Positions 52,912 through 61,956 of a stretch of DNA of 64,000 bases are shown piece by piece. The position numbers and the translations under genes are program-made. The notes under the pieces are model-generated. The model was not told the origin of the DNA, ran no database searches, and saw nothing but the letters and a program-made list of their open reading frames with translations. Origin of the DNA: Nocardia sp. XZ_19_385 (GTDB lineage Bacteria > Actinomycetota > Actinomycetes > Mycobacteriales > Mycobacteriaceae); contig NZ_JACVEE010000001.1 of the NCBI RefSeq assembly GCF_015355755.1, positions 930,001 to 994,000 of the forward strand, given 5' to 3'. Positions within the stretch are counted from its first letter, which is position 1; every line of letters starts with the position of its first letter.

Positions 52912-54965
52912 TGCCCGGCCTGAACGATTTCGAAGCCCTCGGCGGTCGGCGAATCGTTGACCCGGTTGCGGACCCACGCCTCGATGGTGGCCACCGCGTC
53001 GGCGGTCGGCACCCCGTTGACCTGGGTTCCGTCGCGGAACCGGAAGCTCACCGCGCCCGCGTTCACGTCCCGCTCGCCGGCGAGCAGCATGAACGGGATC
53101 TTCTGCGCGGTGTTGTTGAAGATCTTCTTCTGCATCCGGTCGTCGCTGCGGTCGACCTGGGCCCGGATGCCGCGGTCCTGCAGCTGCTCGATCACCGAAT
53201 CCAGGTGCGGGGCAAAGGCTTCCGCGACCGGGATGCCGACCACCTGGACCGGCGAGAGCCAGGCCGGGAAGGCGCCGGCGTAATGCTCGGTGAGCACGCC
53301 GAAGAACCGTTCGATGGAGCCGAACAGCGCGCGGTGGATCATCACCGGACGATGCTTGCCGCCGTCGGAACCGGTGTACTCCAGTTCGAAACGCTCGGGC
53401 AGGTTGAAGTCGAGCTGAATGGTCGACATCTGCCAGGTGCGGCCCAGAGCGTCCTTGCACTGCACGGAGATCTTCGGGCCGTAGAACGCGGCGCCGCCCG
53501 GATCCGGGACCAGCTCCAGACCCGAGGCCGAGGCGACCTTCGACAGGGTCTCGGTGGCCTCTTCCCAGAGCTCGTCGGAGCCGACGAACTTCTTCGGGTC
53601 CTTGGTCGAGAGCTCGAGGTAGAAGTCGTCCAGGCCGTAGTCCTTGAGCAGGCCGAGCACGAATTCCAGGGTGCTGGTGAGCTCCGCGTGCATCTGCTCC
53701 TTGGTGCAGTAGATGTGCGCGTCGTCCTGGGTCATGCCACGCACTCGGGTGAGGCCGTGGATGACGCCGGACTTCTCGTAGCGGTACACCGACCCGAACT
53801 CGAACATCCGCAGCGGCAGCTCACGGTAGGAGCGGCCGCGCGCCCGGAAGATCAGGTTGTGCATCGGGCAGTTCATCGGCTTGACGTAGTAGTCCTGGCC
53901 GGGCTTGCGCACGGTGCCGTCTTCGTTCAGCTCGGCATCGAGGTGCATGGCCGGGAACATGCCGTCCTTGTACCAATCGAGGTGACCCGACACCTCGAAC
54001 AAGTGCCCCTTGGTGATGTGCGGGGTGTTGACGAACTCGTAGCCCGCGGCCACGTGCCGGCGACGCGAGTACTCCTCCATCTCCTTGCGGATGATGCCGC
54101 CCTTGGGGTGGAACACCGGCAGACCGGAGCCGAGCTCGTCAGGGAAGCTGAACAGGTCCAGTTCCAGGCCGAGCTTGCGGTGGTCACGGCGTTCGGCCTC
54201 TTCGAGCAGGCGCAGGTACTCGTCCTGGGCCTCGGTCGATTCCCAGGCGGTGCCGTAGACGCGCTGCAGATCCTCGCGGTCCTGATCACCACGCCAGTAC
54301 GCGGCCGAGGAGCGGGTCAGCTTGAACGCGGGAATGAATTTGGTGGTGGGGATGTGCGGGCCCCGGCACAGGTCGCCCCACAGGCGTTCGCCGGTGCGCG
54401 GATCGAGGTTGTCGTAGATGGTCAGCTCGTTGCCGCCGACCTCCATCACCTCGGGATCGTCGATGCCGGACTTGTCGCTGATCAGCTCCAGCTTGAACGG
54501 CTCCTTGGCCAGTTCGACGCGGGCGTCCTCGATCTCGATCACCCGGCGCGAAAACCGCTGCGCGCCTTTGATGATCTTCTTCATCCGGGATTCCAGCTTG
54601 GCCAGATCCTCCGGGGTGAACGGGCGCTCGACCTGGAAGTCGTAGTAGAAGCCGTCCTTGATCGGCGGGCCGATGCCGAGCTTGGCCTCCGGGAATTCCT
54701 GCTGCACCGCCTGGGCGAGCACGTGCGCGGCGGAGTGCCGGATCACGCTGCGGCCGTCCTCGGTGTCGGCGCCGACCGCCTCCACCTCGGCGTCGGCTTC
54801 CGGGATCCAGGACAGATCCTTCAGCGCGCCCTCGGCGTCCCGGACCACCACGATGGTGTCCGGGCCTTTGGTGGGCAGGCCCGCCTCCCGCACCGCAGCG
54901 CCGGCCGTAGTCCCGGCCGGCACCAAGATGCGCGCGGCGAGGGTCTGGGGGGCTGAGGCGTTCAC
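52908..54965 (-). CDS. thrS: threonine-tRNA ligase
   Basis: A 685-residue class II aminoacyl-tRNA synthetase. N-terminal TGS domain, SAD editing domain with [17 protein letters not shown], class II motif 2 region [34 protein letters not shown] with zinc-binding Cys, motif 3 [17 protein letters not shown] and a C-terminal anticodon-binding domain. GTG start behind AAGGAG. Opens the five-to-six-gene operon with HIT, pgsA, patA, pimA and Nudix. Confidence 0.97.
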   Translation of the reverse strand: MNASAPQTLAARILVPAGTTAGAAVREAGLPTKGPDTIVVVRDAEGALKDLSWIPEADAEVEAVGADTEDGRSVIRHSAAHVLAQAVQQEFPEAKLGIGPPIKDGFYYDFQVERPFTPEDLAKLESRMKKIIKGAQRFSRRVIEIEDARVELAKEPFKLELISDKSGIDDPEVMEVGGNELTIYDNLDPRTGERLWGDLCRGPHIPTTKFIPAFKLTRSSAAYWRGDQDREDLQRVYGTAWESTEAQDEYLRLLEEAERRDHRKLGLELDLFSFPDELGSGLPVFHPKGGIIRKEMEEYSRRRHVAAGYEFVNTPHITKGHLFEVSGHLDWYKDGMFPAMHLDAELNEDGTVRKPGQDYYVKPMNCPMHNLIFRARGRSYRELPLRMFEFGSVYRYEKSGVIHGLTRVRGMTQDDAHIYCTKEQMHAELTSTLEFVLGLLKDYGLDDFYLELSTKDPKKFVGSDELWEEATETLSKVASASGLELVPDPGGAAFYGPKISVQCKDALGRTWQMSTIQLDFNLPERFELEYTGSDGGKHRPVMIHRALFGSIERFFGVLTEHYAGAFPAWLSPVQVVGIPVAEAFAPHLDSVIEQLQDRGIRAQVDRSDDRMQKKIFNNTAQKIPFMLLAGERDVNAGAVSFRFRDGTQVNGVPTADAVATIEAWVRNRVNDSPTAEGFEIVQAGQ

Positions 54966-55106
54966 GGCGGCCTACTCCTTGGCGTTATTGGTAGTGCGGG
55001 TCTTTCCCGCACGCGTCATCACCGGCGGCGTACAGCTCCGGCGCGACCATGCTATCGGCATTGAAGGCGCAGGGCGGCAGCGCGTCAGGTAGGCCGCCGA
55101 GTCGGC

Positions 55107-55183
55107 GTATGCAAATCGTGCATAATTCCACGAATCTGGCCGCGTTCGGCGCATTTCGAGCTCGAATTGCACGATTTGCATAC
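55107..55183. repeat. long inverted repeat between thrS and FhuF-like gene
   Basis: Two perfect 16-bp arms (GTATGCAAATCGTGCA and complement) 45 nt apart, extending with small bulges (CGGC/GCCG outside, AATTC/GAATT inside). AT-richer than its surroundings. Each arm contains TGCA-n5-TGCA. It lies just after the FhuF-like stop and about 140 nt before thrS, so it could be a terminator, a leader structure or a pair of regulator sites. Confidence 0.6.
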
Positions 55184-55190
55184 AGCCGCG

Positions 55191-55862
55191 TCAGCTCTCG
55201 GTCGCCAGCTTCGTCAGCAGTGATTCGCGCTCGCCCGCAGGACGTTTCGGGCAACTGGTGCACATGTCGCAGCCGGGGACCTCGAAGACCAGGCAGCAGG
55301 AGATGCGGCGGACGAAGGTGCGGTCGGCGATGTCGATGAAGCGCGGGATCGGGAGTTTGCCGCCCACGTCGGCGGCGAGACGGGCACCGGCCTGCGGATC
55401 ACCGGCATCGAGGGCGCGGTTTCCGACGGCGTCGGCCACGATCGCCCACAGCGCCGGAACCCCAGCGCCGGAGACCGCGGCGACCGCTGGAATAACGGTG
55501 CCCAGCGTCTCACGCAAAGCCGCGGCCGCCGCGGCGCGATGGGCCCAGCCTGCATCGTCGTCGGGCAGTTCTTCGGTCGCTTCTCCCGGCAGGATATGGA
55601 CGCGTTCGATGCCGCCGTCCGGCCGCACCACGCAGTCGATGCGATCCAGCTCCGGCTCCGGCGCGGGCCGCCCTTCGACATAGGCCTGCGCCAGCTGTTC
55701 CACCAGCGCCGAGGCGGCCATGCACCACCAGAGCGTGCCCGCGATCCGCGGTGTCGCGGTACCCCAGGATTCGCCCATCTCCGCGATCCGGGCAGCCAGC
55801 CACTCGGGCTGGGTCAGCGTGCGCCCCGGAACGTTCACAGGGGACTTTGCAACCACGTCCAT
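55191..55862 (-). CDS. FhuF-like (2Fe-2S) ferric-siderophore reductase
   Basis: A 223-residue protein. The C-terminal Cys cluster CCLVFEVPGCDMCTSC follows the FhuF pattern CC-x10-C-x2-C, which binds an unusual [2Fe-2S] cluster used to reduce iron from siderophores. N-terminal part has FhuF-like helices with GTLWWCMAASALVEQL. The ATG has GGAG nearby and overlaps the PGPGW gene by 28 nt; a GTG at the overlap junction is an alternative. No siderophore genes are adjacent. Confidence 0.82.
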   Translation of the reverse strand: MDVVAKSPVNVPGRTLTQPEWLAARIAEMGESWGTATPRIAGTLWWCMAASALVEQLAQAYVEGRPAPEPELDRIDCVVRPDGGIERVHILPGEATEELPDDDAGWAHRAAAAAALRETLGTVIPAVAAVSGAGVPALWAIVADAVGNRALDAGDPQAGARLAADVGGKLPIPRFIDIADRTFVRRISCCLVFEVPGCDMCTSCPKRPAGERESLLTKLATES

Positions 55863-56254
55863 TCGACTCCGATCCAGCCGGCGATCATCCCGAAAGTGCC
55901 TAGAACCCAGAGCGTCGCGATGACGAACAGACACGTCAGCGCTGCCGCGAATACTTTCATGACCACACCGCGGCTGGTGTACCAGGCCATACCTTGCCGG
56001 TACTTGCCCCGCAGCCAGTGCAATGCCTGGCGGGCCCAGGCGAATTCGGTGGCGAGGATGCCGAGTCCGGCGAACACGATCGCCCACCCGGGGCCAGGAT
56101 AGGGAATAGCCAGGATTCCCAGAATCAGTACCGCGATACCGACTACAGCGACCCCGATCCGGTAGGTCGCGTTCAGGGTAGGGCGCTCGGTGATGGCGTC
56201 GCGGAAGGCGCGCCAGCGGCCGACCGGTGCAGTCTGTTCTAACTCGGTACTCAC
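55835..56254 (-). CDS. PGPGW-domain membrane protein
   Basis: A 139-residue protein with the PGPGW signature (PYPGPGWAIVFAGLGILATEFAWARQAL) between two of its three or four helices. Family function is unknown. It precedes the FhuF-like gene with an overlap, so they are probably co-transcribed. GTG start; an out-of-frame ATG overlaps it. Confidence 0.9.
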   Translation of the reverse strand: MSTELEQTAPVGRWRAFRDAITERPTLNATYRIGVAVVGIAVLILGILAIPYPGPGWAIVFAGLGILATEFAWARQALHWLRGKYRQGMAWYTSRGVVMKVFAAALTCLFVIATLWVLGTFGMIAGWIGVEWTWLQSPL

Positions 56255-56280
56255 ATGACCAGCGTACGAGAAACCCGAAG

Positions 56281-56328
56281 GTGCCCGAACCGGCCCGAAA
56301 CCTGGAGGTTTCGAGCCGGTTCGGGCAC
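56281..56328 (-). terminator. 22-bp terminator hairpin after the first SulP fusion
   Basis: Arms of 22 nt (21 paired) with a TGGA-type tetraloop, three bases after the SulP-carbonic anhydrase stop. Among the strongest hairpins in the window. Confidence 0.8.
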
Positions 56329-56331
56329 GGG

Positions 56332-58575
56332 CTACACCAGTTCCGGTGTGGTGTGATCGACCGCGAACCGAGCGAGTCCGTCGACGGTGACCTCGACGAC
56401 GCGGGCCGTCGCGATATCGAAGAACAAGCCCGACACCGTGACACCGCGCTCGGCGATCGCGGCCCGCACCGACGGATGCCGGTGCAGGGTTTCCAGTTGG
56501 ACGGCTACGTTCACCATGCTCAGCTGATCCACCTCGCCGAAACCGGCTGCGGCAGCGGCCTTCGCGACGGGGTGACCGAGGTGGAAGCGGTCCAGGCTGG
56601 GCTGGGCGTGTGCCAGCCAGGTGCCGATGCCGGTCTGCGGCGCCTTGTGGTGATCGCCGCGATGCAGGGCCGCCATGGCGCCGCAGGAGGAGTGCCCGCA
56701 CACCACGATGGAGCGCACGTTGAGCTTCTCCAGCGCGAAGGTGAGGGCCGCTTCGACCGAGACGTCACCCTCCTCGGGCACCAGGTTGCCGACATTGCGG
56801 ACGGTGAACAGGTCACCGGGGCCGCTGTTGGTGATCACGTTCGGCACCACCCGCGAATCCGCGCAGGTGAGGAAGAACGAATCCGGATCCTGGTGGTCGC
56901 GCAGTTCGTCCAGGTGCGGGCGCATCACGTGGGCGTGGCTGCGGTGGTAGGCGGCGACACCCGCGGTGATCGGATCCCGTTTCTCCTCGTCGTCGCGCTG
57001 CCACGGGCCCAGCACGTCGTCGAACATCGCCCGGCCGAAACCGCGCGCGGGCGGGCCGCTCGAGGCATCAGCCATGCGCGCGTGGCCGATCTCCACGAAT
57101 TCCACACTGCCGCCGTGATTTTCCTGCTGCCGCACCCATTCACTCAGGGTGTCGAAGGCGGCGTGGTCGAGGAAGTCGACGGTCATCTCGACCGTGACAT
57201 CGGCATCGGCAGGCACCTTCGCCAGTTCCGAGGACAGTTTCGGCAGCGCGAGGAAGGTGCAGGACCCGTCGATGGTGACCAGCCAGCGCTGCGACGCCGG
57301 AATCTGCTTGGCCACGATGGCGACTCGCACCACTCGCCACAGCAGCAGCGCGAAAGCGAGCACCAGACCGATGACGACACCCTCGAGCAGGTTCAGGAAC
57401 ACCACGCCGGCGATGGTGACGCCGTAGACCAGCAGGTCGCCGGTGCGCCGGGCGAGCCGGATGTGTGCCGTCTTCACCAGCTGCATGCCGATCACGATGA
57501 GCAGACCGGCCAGCGCGGCCAGCGGGATCTGCTGCACCAGCCCGGCCAGCGCGACCGAGAACAGCAGGATCCACACACCGTGCAGCACCGCCGAGGCCCG
57601 GCTGCGCGCACCCGCCTGCACATTCGTGGCGCTGCGCACGATCACGCCGGTGACCGGCAGACCGCCGACCAGGCCGGACAGCACATTCGCCGAGCCCTGT
57701 CCGATGAGCTCGCGGTCGAAATTGGTGCGCGGCAGGTTGTGCATCTTGTCCACCGCGACCGCCGAGAGCAGGCTCTCCACGCTGGCGATCAGCGCGATGG
57801 TCAGCACCATCATCGCGACGGCCGACCAGCCGCCGTCCGGGATCTCGGGCAGGCCGATGGCGTCGAACAGCGAACCGTCCAGCACGATGCGCTCCGCGCC
57901 CGTGGGCAGTAACAACGACAGCACGGTCGCCGCGACGACCGCGACCAGCGGGCCGGGAACGACGCGGATCTGCGCGGGGACATAGCGCCAGCCGAGCATG
58001 ATCGCGATGACCACACCGCCGACGAAGACGTCACCGCCGTGCAGATTGATCAGCTGGCTGGGCAGTTCGACGATGTTGTTCCAGGCCGAGCTGTGTGAGG
58101 AACCGCCGAGCAGCACATGCATCTGCTGCAGCGCGATGGTGATACCGATGCCGGCCAGCATCGCGTGCACCACCACGGGCGCGACAGCCAGCGCGGCGCG
58201 GGCAATTCGGCTCAGCCCGAACAGGATCTGCAGCACGCCGGCCGCGACGACGATGAAACAGGTGGTGCGCCAGCCGAATTGGTTGATCGACTCGGCGACG
58301 ACCACGGTCAGGCCGGCCGCCGGGCCGCTCACCTGCAAGGTGGAGCCGCCGAGTAAACCGGCGACGATACCGCCGATGACGGCGGCGATCAGGCCGGCGG
58401 CGACAGGCGCACCCGAGGCGACGGCGATACCGAGCGACAACGGCAGCGCGACCAGGAAGACCACGATCGACGCGGGAATGTCGTGGCGCGCAAGGAATCT
58501 CAGACGATCAGACAGTGATCGGGTACCCGTTCCGGGTCCGGGCACAGGTGGGGCTAGGTCGTTTTCGACAGCCAT
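56332..58575 (-). CDS. SulP-type anion transporter fused to beta-carbonic anhydrase (copy 1)
   Basis: A 747-residue fusion. Residues 1-410 form a SulP membrane domain with ten or more helices (HDIPASIVVFLVALPLSLGIAVASGAPV, GPAAGLTVVVAES). A short STAS-like cytoplasmic stretch follows. The last 210 residues are a beta-carbonic anhydrase with zinc ligands in FLTCADSR and CGHSSCGAMAAL. It likely couples bicarbonate transport to CO2 interconversion. GGAGGAGCC precedes the ATG. M. tuberculosis has one such fusion (Rv3273); here two copies stand in tandem. Confidence 0.93.
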   Translation of the reverse strand: MAVENDLAPPVPGPGTGTRSLSDRLRFLARHDIPASIVVFLVALPLSLGIAVASGAPVAAGLIAAVIGGIVAGLLGGSTLQVSGPAAGLTVVVAESINQFGWRTTCFIVVAAGVLQILFGLSRIARAALAVAPVVVHAMLAGIGITIALQQMHVLLGGSSHSSAWNNIVELPSQLINLHGGDVFVGGVVIAIMLGWRYVPAQIRVVPGPLVAVVAATVLSLLLPTGAERIVLDGSLFDAIGLPEIPDGGWSAVAMMVLTIALIASVESLLSAVAVDKMHNLPRTNFDRELIGQGSANVLSGLVGGLPVTGVIVRSATNVQAGARSRASAVLHGVWILLFSVALAGLVQQIPLAALAGLLIVIGMQLVKTAHIRLARRTGDLLVYGVTIAGVVFLNLLEGVVIGLVLAFALLLWRVVRVAIVAKQIPASQRWLVTIDGSCTFLALPKLSSELAKVPADADVTVEMTVDFLDHAAFDTLSEWVRQQENHGGSVEFVEIGHARMADASSGPPARGFGRAMFDDVLGPWQRDDEEKRDPITAGVAAYHRSHAHVMRPHLDELRDHQDPDSFFLTCADSRVVPNVITNSGPGDLFTVRNVGNLVPEEGDVSVEAALTFALEKLNVRSIVVCGHSSCGAMAALHRGDHHKAPQTGIGTWLAHAQPSLDRFHLGHPVAKAAAAAGFGEVDQLSMVNVAVQLETLHRHPSVRAAIAERGVTVSGLFFDIATARVVEVTVDGLARFAVDHTTPELV

Positions 58576-58654
58576 GGCTCCTCCAGGTCCAGTGATGATG
58601 AGGTGATCGCCGACGCGCCGTTGGGTCGGCAAGTAAATCCGCCCAAGGCTATTG

Positions 58655-58670
58655 GTAAAGACTTAGCAAA
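58655..58670. promoter_or_regulatory. shared 16-bp element upstream of SulP copy 1
   Basis: GTAAAGACTTAGCAAA, identical to an element at the same relative position before copy 2. It lies about 80 nt before the ATG, in an AT-rich gap. Likely a promoter core or activator site. Confidence 0.6.
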
Positions 58671-58741
58671 ACTTAAGAAGTTGCCTCGAAGTGGCTGGGA
58701 CCATAGCACTGGAGTGGTGTGAGCACGACCACATTGATGAA

Positions 58742-60988
58742 TCAAACCGATTCCGCTGCAACGCGACTGGGCGCGTCGTCGAACTGGGCGATGCCGTCGA
58801 CCGTCACCTCGATGACCCGGGCGGTAGCGATATCGAAGAACAATCCCCGGACCGCGACCCCGCGCTCCCGCATCCCCCGATACACCGCGGGATGGGCGTG
58901 CAAGGTCTCCAGCTGCAGCGCCACGTTCACCATCGCCAGCTGATCGACCTCGTCGAACCCGGCCGCGGCCGCGGCGCGGGCGACCGGATGCCCGACCCGG
59001 AACTGCGCCAGACTGGGCCGCGCGTGCGCCAGCCACTCGCCCAGCGCCTGGCCGGTCTGCACCGCGCGATGCAGCGCATCCATTGCGCCACAGGCGGAAT
59101 GGCCGCACACCACCACGGTGCGAACGTCCAGCTTGTCCAGCGCGTAGATCAGCGCGGCCTCCACCGAGGCGTCGCTGTTGCCGACGGGCACCAGATTGCC
59201 GACATTGCGCACCGTGAACAGATCACCGGGGCCGCTGTTGGTGATGACATTGGGCACGATTCGGGCATCAGCGCAGGTCAGGAAGAAAGTGTCGGCCTCG
59301 TGCTGATCGCGCAGACTGTCCAGGTGCGGACGCAGCAGATGCGCGTGCCCACGGTGATAGGCCGAGATCCCGGCGACCACCGGATCCACCCGGTGCGCGG
59401 TGCGCCGCCATGGACCGATCGCCTCCTCGACCGCCTTGCGGGCGTGGCCGCGGGCCGGCGGACCCGCTGTGGCCGCCGCCATGCGCACCGGCCCGAGTTC
59501 GACGAATTCCACTACGCCACCAGCGTTTCGACGTCGGCGCACCCAGTCCTCGATCATCTCGTAGGCGGCGTGATCGAGGAAGTCGACGCTCATCTCCAGC
59601 CGGATCACCGCCTGCTCGGGCACTTTCGCCAGTTCCGAGGTCAGCTTCGGCAGCGCGAGGAAGGTGCAGCTGCCTTCGATCGTCACCAGCCAGGAGTCGC
59701 CGAATTCACTGTCGGGCACCGGCTTCGCCACGATGTGCGCCCGGACCACGCGGCACAGCAGCAGCCCGAAGGCCAGCGCCAGCCCGATCAGCACCCCCTG
59801 GAGCAGATTCAAGAACACCACGGCAAGGATGGTGACGACGTAGATGATCAGGTCACGGGTCCGATGGGCGAGCCGGATATGCGCCAGCTTCACCAGCTGG
59901 ATGCCGATCACGATGAGCAACCCCGCCAGGGCGGCGGTCGGAATCTGGCGCACCAGCCCGACCAGGGCCACCGAGAACACCAGAATCCAGATGCCGTGCA
60001 GCACCGCCGAAGCCCGGCTGCGCGCTCCCGCTTCGACATTCGCGGAGCTGCGCACGATCACCCCGGCCACCGGCAGGCCGCCGAACAACCCCGAGAGCAC
60101 ATTCGCCGCCCCCTGACCGAGTAGCTCCCGGTCGAAATCGGTGCGCTCGCCGCCGTGCATCTTGTCCACGGCCACCGCCGAGAGCAGGCTCTGCACGCTG
60201 GCGATCAGCGCGATGGTCAGCACCGTCACCGAGACCGCGAACCAATTGCCCTCGGGTAGGCGGGGCAGGGCGATGTCGTCGAACAAGCTGCCGTTCAACG
60301 GGATTCGGGCGACGTCGACCGGGAGCACCAGCGACAGCACGGTAGCGGTGGTCACCGCGACCAGCGGACCGGGCACGACTCGCACGCGGGCGGGCAGATA
60401 ACGCCAGCCGAGCAGGATCGCGATGACCGTGACGCCGATCAGGACCGCCGGGCCGTGGGAATGCAGCAGCTGGCCGGGCAATTCGACGACGTTGCGCCAA
60501 GCCGTACTGTGCGCGGAACCGCCGAGCAGCACGTGTATCTGCTGCAGCGCGATGGTGATTCCGATACCGGCCAGCATCGCGTGCACCACCACCGGTGCGA
60601 TCCCGAGCGCCGCCCGGGCGATGCGGCTCAACCCGAACATCACCTGCAGCACACCGGCGGCCACGGTGATGAAACACGTGGTTGCCCAGCCGAATTGGCT
60701 GATCGTCGAGGCGACTACGACGGTCAGGCCGGCGGCGGGCCCGCTCACCTGTAATACCGAGCCCCCCAGGGCGCCGCCCACGATGCCGCCGACCACCGCC
60801 GCGACCAGTCCGGCGGCCACGGGTGCGCCGCTGGCGACCGCTATGCCGAGCGAAAGCGGAAGGGCCACAAGGAAAACCACGAGTGAAGCAGGAAGGTCGT
60901 GCCGGAGCACCGGCTGTAGCAGGTCGAAGAACCACTGCGCGCTGTAACGCGGCGACGTCCGTGGTGCGGAATCGGTGTCGGTGGACAT
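58742..60988 (-). CDS. SulP-type anion transporter fused to beta-carbonic anhydrase (copy 2)
   Basis: A 748-residue paralogue of the neighbouring fusion, same domain order and close in length. SulP domain with HDLPASLVVFLVALPLSLGI and GPAAGLTVVVAST. Carbonic anhydrase with FLTCADARIVPNV and CGHSACGAMDAL, so the zinc ligands and Asp/Arg dyad are kept. AAGGAGAAAT precedes the ATG. It has its own upstream region with the shared 16-bp element, so it is probably transcribed separately. Confidence 0.93.
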   Translation of the reverse strand: MSTDTDSAPRTSPRYSAQWFFDLLQPVLRHDLPASLVVFLVALPLSLGIAVASGAPVAAGLVAAVVGGIVGGALGGSVLQVSGPAAGLTVVVASTISQFGWATTCFITVAAGVLQVMFGLSRIARAALGIAPVVVHAMLAGIGITIALQQIHVLLGGSAHSTAWRNVVELPGQLLHSHGPAVLIGVTVIAILLGWRYLPARVRVVPGPLVAVTTATVLSLVLPVDVARIPLNGSLFDDIALPRLPEGNWFAVSVTVLTIALIASVQSLLSAVAVDKMHGGERTDFDRELLGQGAANVLSGLFGGLPVAGVIVRSSANVEAGARSRASAVLHGIWILVFSVALVGLVRQIPTAALAGLLIVIGIQLVKLAHIRLAHRTRDLIIYVVTILAVVFLNLLQGVLIGLALAFGLLLCRVVRAHIVAKPVPDSEFGDSWLVTIEGSCTFLALPKLTSELAKVPEQAVIRLEMSVDFLDHAAYEMIEDWVRRRRNAGGVVEFVELGPVRMAAATAGPPARGHARKAVEEAIGPWRRTAHRVDPVVAGISAYHRGHAHLLRPHLDSLRDQHEADTFFLTCADARIVPNVITNSGPGDLFTVRNVGNLVPVGNSDASVEAALIYALDKLDVRTVVVCGHSACGAMDALHRAVQTGQALGEWLAHARPSLAQFRVGHPVARAAAAAGFDEVDQLAMVNVALQLETLHAHPAVYRGMRERGVAVRGLFFDIATARVIEVTVDGIAQFDDAPSRVAAESV

Positions 60989-61344
60989 ATTTCTCCTTCG
61001 CCGAACCGGCAGTGCCGGATTCGGTTCATCGGGCGAACATGTACAGGCATCGAAAGCGAGCGGCGGGCGAAGCGGAGACTTCGAAACGCAGGTTGGAGCA
61101 ACCACCCGGTTACGCGAGGAACTGGGTGATAGTAAAGACTTAGCAAAGGTGTTGAAAAGGGCTTACGTGGCCCTGACCGGAAATCGCTATCAAACTGTGA
61201 CCGCAGTCACATCAGGTTACCGGGCGGTCCCCGCGGCCGAAGCTGCTTTCCAGGACCGGCTGTGGCGGCCAGGGCTGGAACGGCTCAGTCCCGGATCGTG
61301 GCAAAGCAGCCCGAGGGGGGCGGGCGGCGGAGGAACCTGGGCGG
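60989..61344. other. intergenic region between SulP copy 2 and a membrane protein
   Basis: About 355 nt without a gene. It contains the SulP copy 2 leader with a GAACCG/CGGTTC inverted repeat just in front of its ribosome site, the shared 16-bp element and AT-rich sequence. Probably also the promoter of the plus-strand membrane protein, not pinpointed. Confidence 0.55.
61132..61147. promoter_or_regulatory. shared 16-bp element upstream of SulP copy 2
   Basis: GTAAAGACTTAGCAAA, an exact match to the element before copy 1, about 145 nt before the ATG. The flanking bases differ, so the match is not just recent duplication of the whole region. Confidence 0.6.
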
Positions 61345-61947
61345 GTGAAGATTTACGCCGATCGCGGGACGGTTTTCCTTCGTCAGGTGCTGATGGATCT
61401 GCTGGTGGTGCTCTGGGTCTACGCCGCGATCCGAACTGCTTGGTGGGTGCACGATCTGGTGCGCAAACTGGCTGTGCCCGGCCAGAAGCTGGAGGGTGCC
61501 GGGAACGGAATGGCCGACAACCTCGGGGACGTCGGCGACAAGGTAGGCCGGGTGCCGGTCGTGGGCGACGAACTCACCACGCCGTTCGACAAGGCGGCCG
61601 CGGCCGCTCGATCGATCGCGGAAGCCGGACACGATCAACAGGGCCTCGTCGACGACCTCGCCATAGCCCTCGCCGTCGGCCTGCTCATCTTCCCGATCGG
61701 CCTGGTGCTGTTCGTCTGGCTGCCACGCCGACTGCGCTGGATGCGGCGCGCGGCCGCCGCGAAAAGCCTGCGCGCCGCCCCCGCCGGCCGCGACCTCCTC
61801 GCCTTACGCGCCCTCGCCAACCAGCCCCTGCGCACCCTGAACCGAATCGACCCCGACGTCGTCGACGCCTGGCGCCGCGGAGACGACGCCACCGTGCGCG
61901 AACTGGCCGCCTTGGAGCTGCGCAGTTTGGGCCTGCGCGGCGGGTGA
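61345..61947 (+). CDS. membrane protein of unknown function
   Basis: A 200-residue protein with a first helix near residues 12-35 and a second near 108-128, separated by an extracytoplasmic region rich in Gly and Ala (GNGMADNLGDVGDKVG), and a basic cytosolic tail (about 70 residues). No family is recognised. GTG start behind GGAGG. It converges on the DprE1-like gene with a 9-nt gap. Confidence 0.78.
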   Translation: MKIYADRGTVFLRQVLMDLLVVLWVYAAIRTAWWVHDLVRKLAVPGQKLEGAGNGMADNLGDVGDKVGRVPVVGDELTTPFDKAAAAARSIAEAGHDQQGLVDDLAIALAVGLLIFPIGLVLFVWLPRRLRWMRRAAAAKSLRAAPAGRDLLALRALANQPLRTLNRIDPDVVDAWRRGDDATVRELAALELRSLGLRGG

Positions 61948-61956
61948 TACCGCGCG

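Noticed and set aside
52911..54956. A plus-strand open frame of about 680 codons opposite thrS
   Set aside because: Exact mirror of thrS with no ribosome site or recognisable domain; a GC-driven shadow.
54966..55190. T-box leader for thrS
   Set aside because: No T-box core sequence or specifier-loop arrangement could be recognised; in actinomycetes T-boxes are known mainly for ileS.
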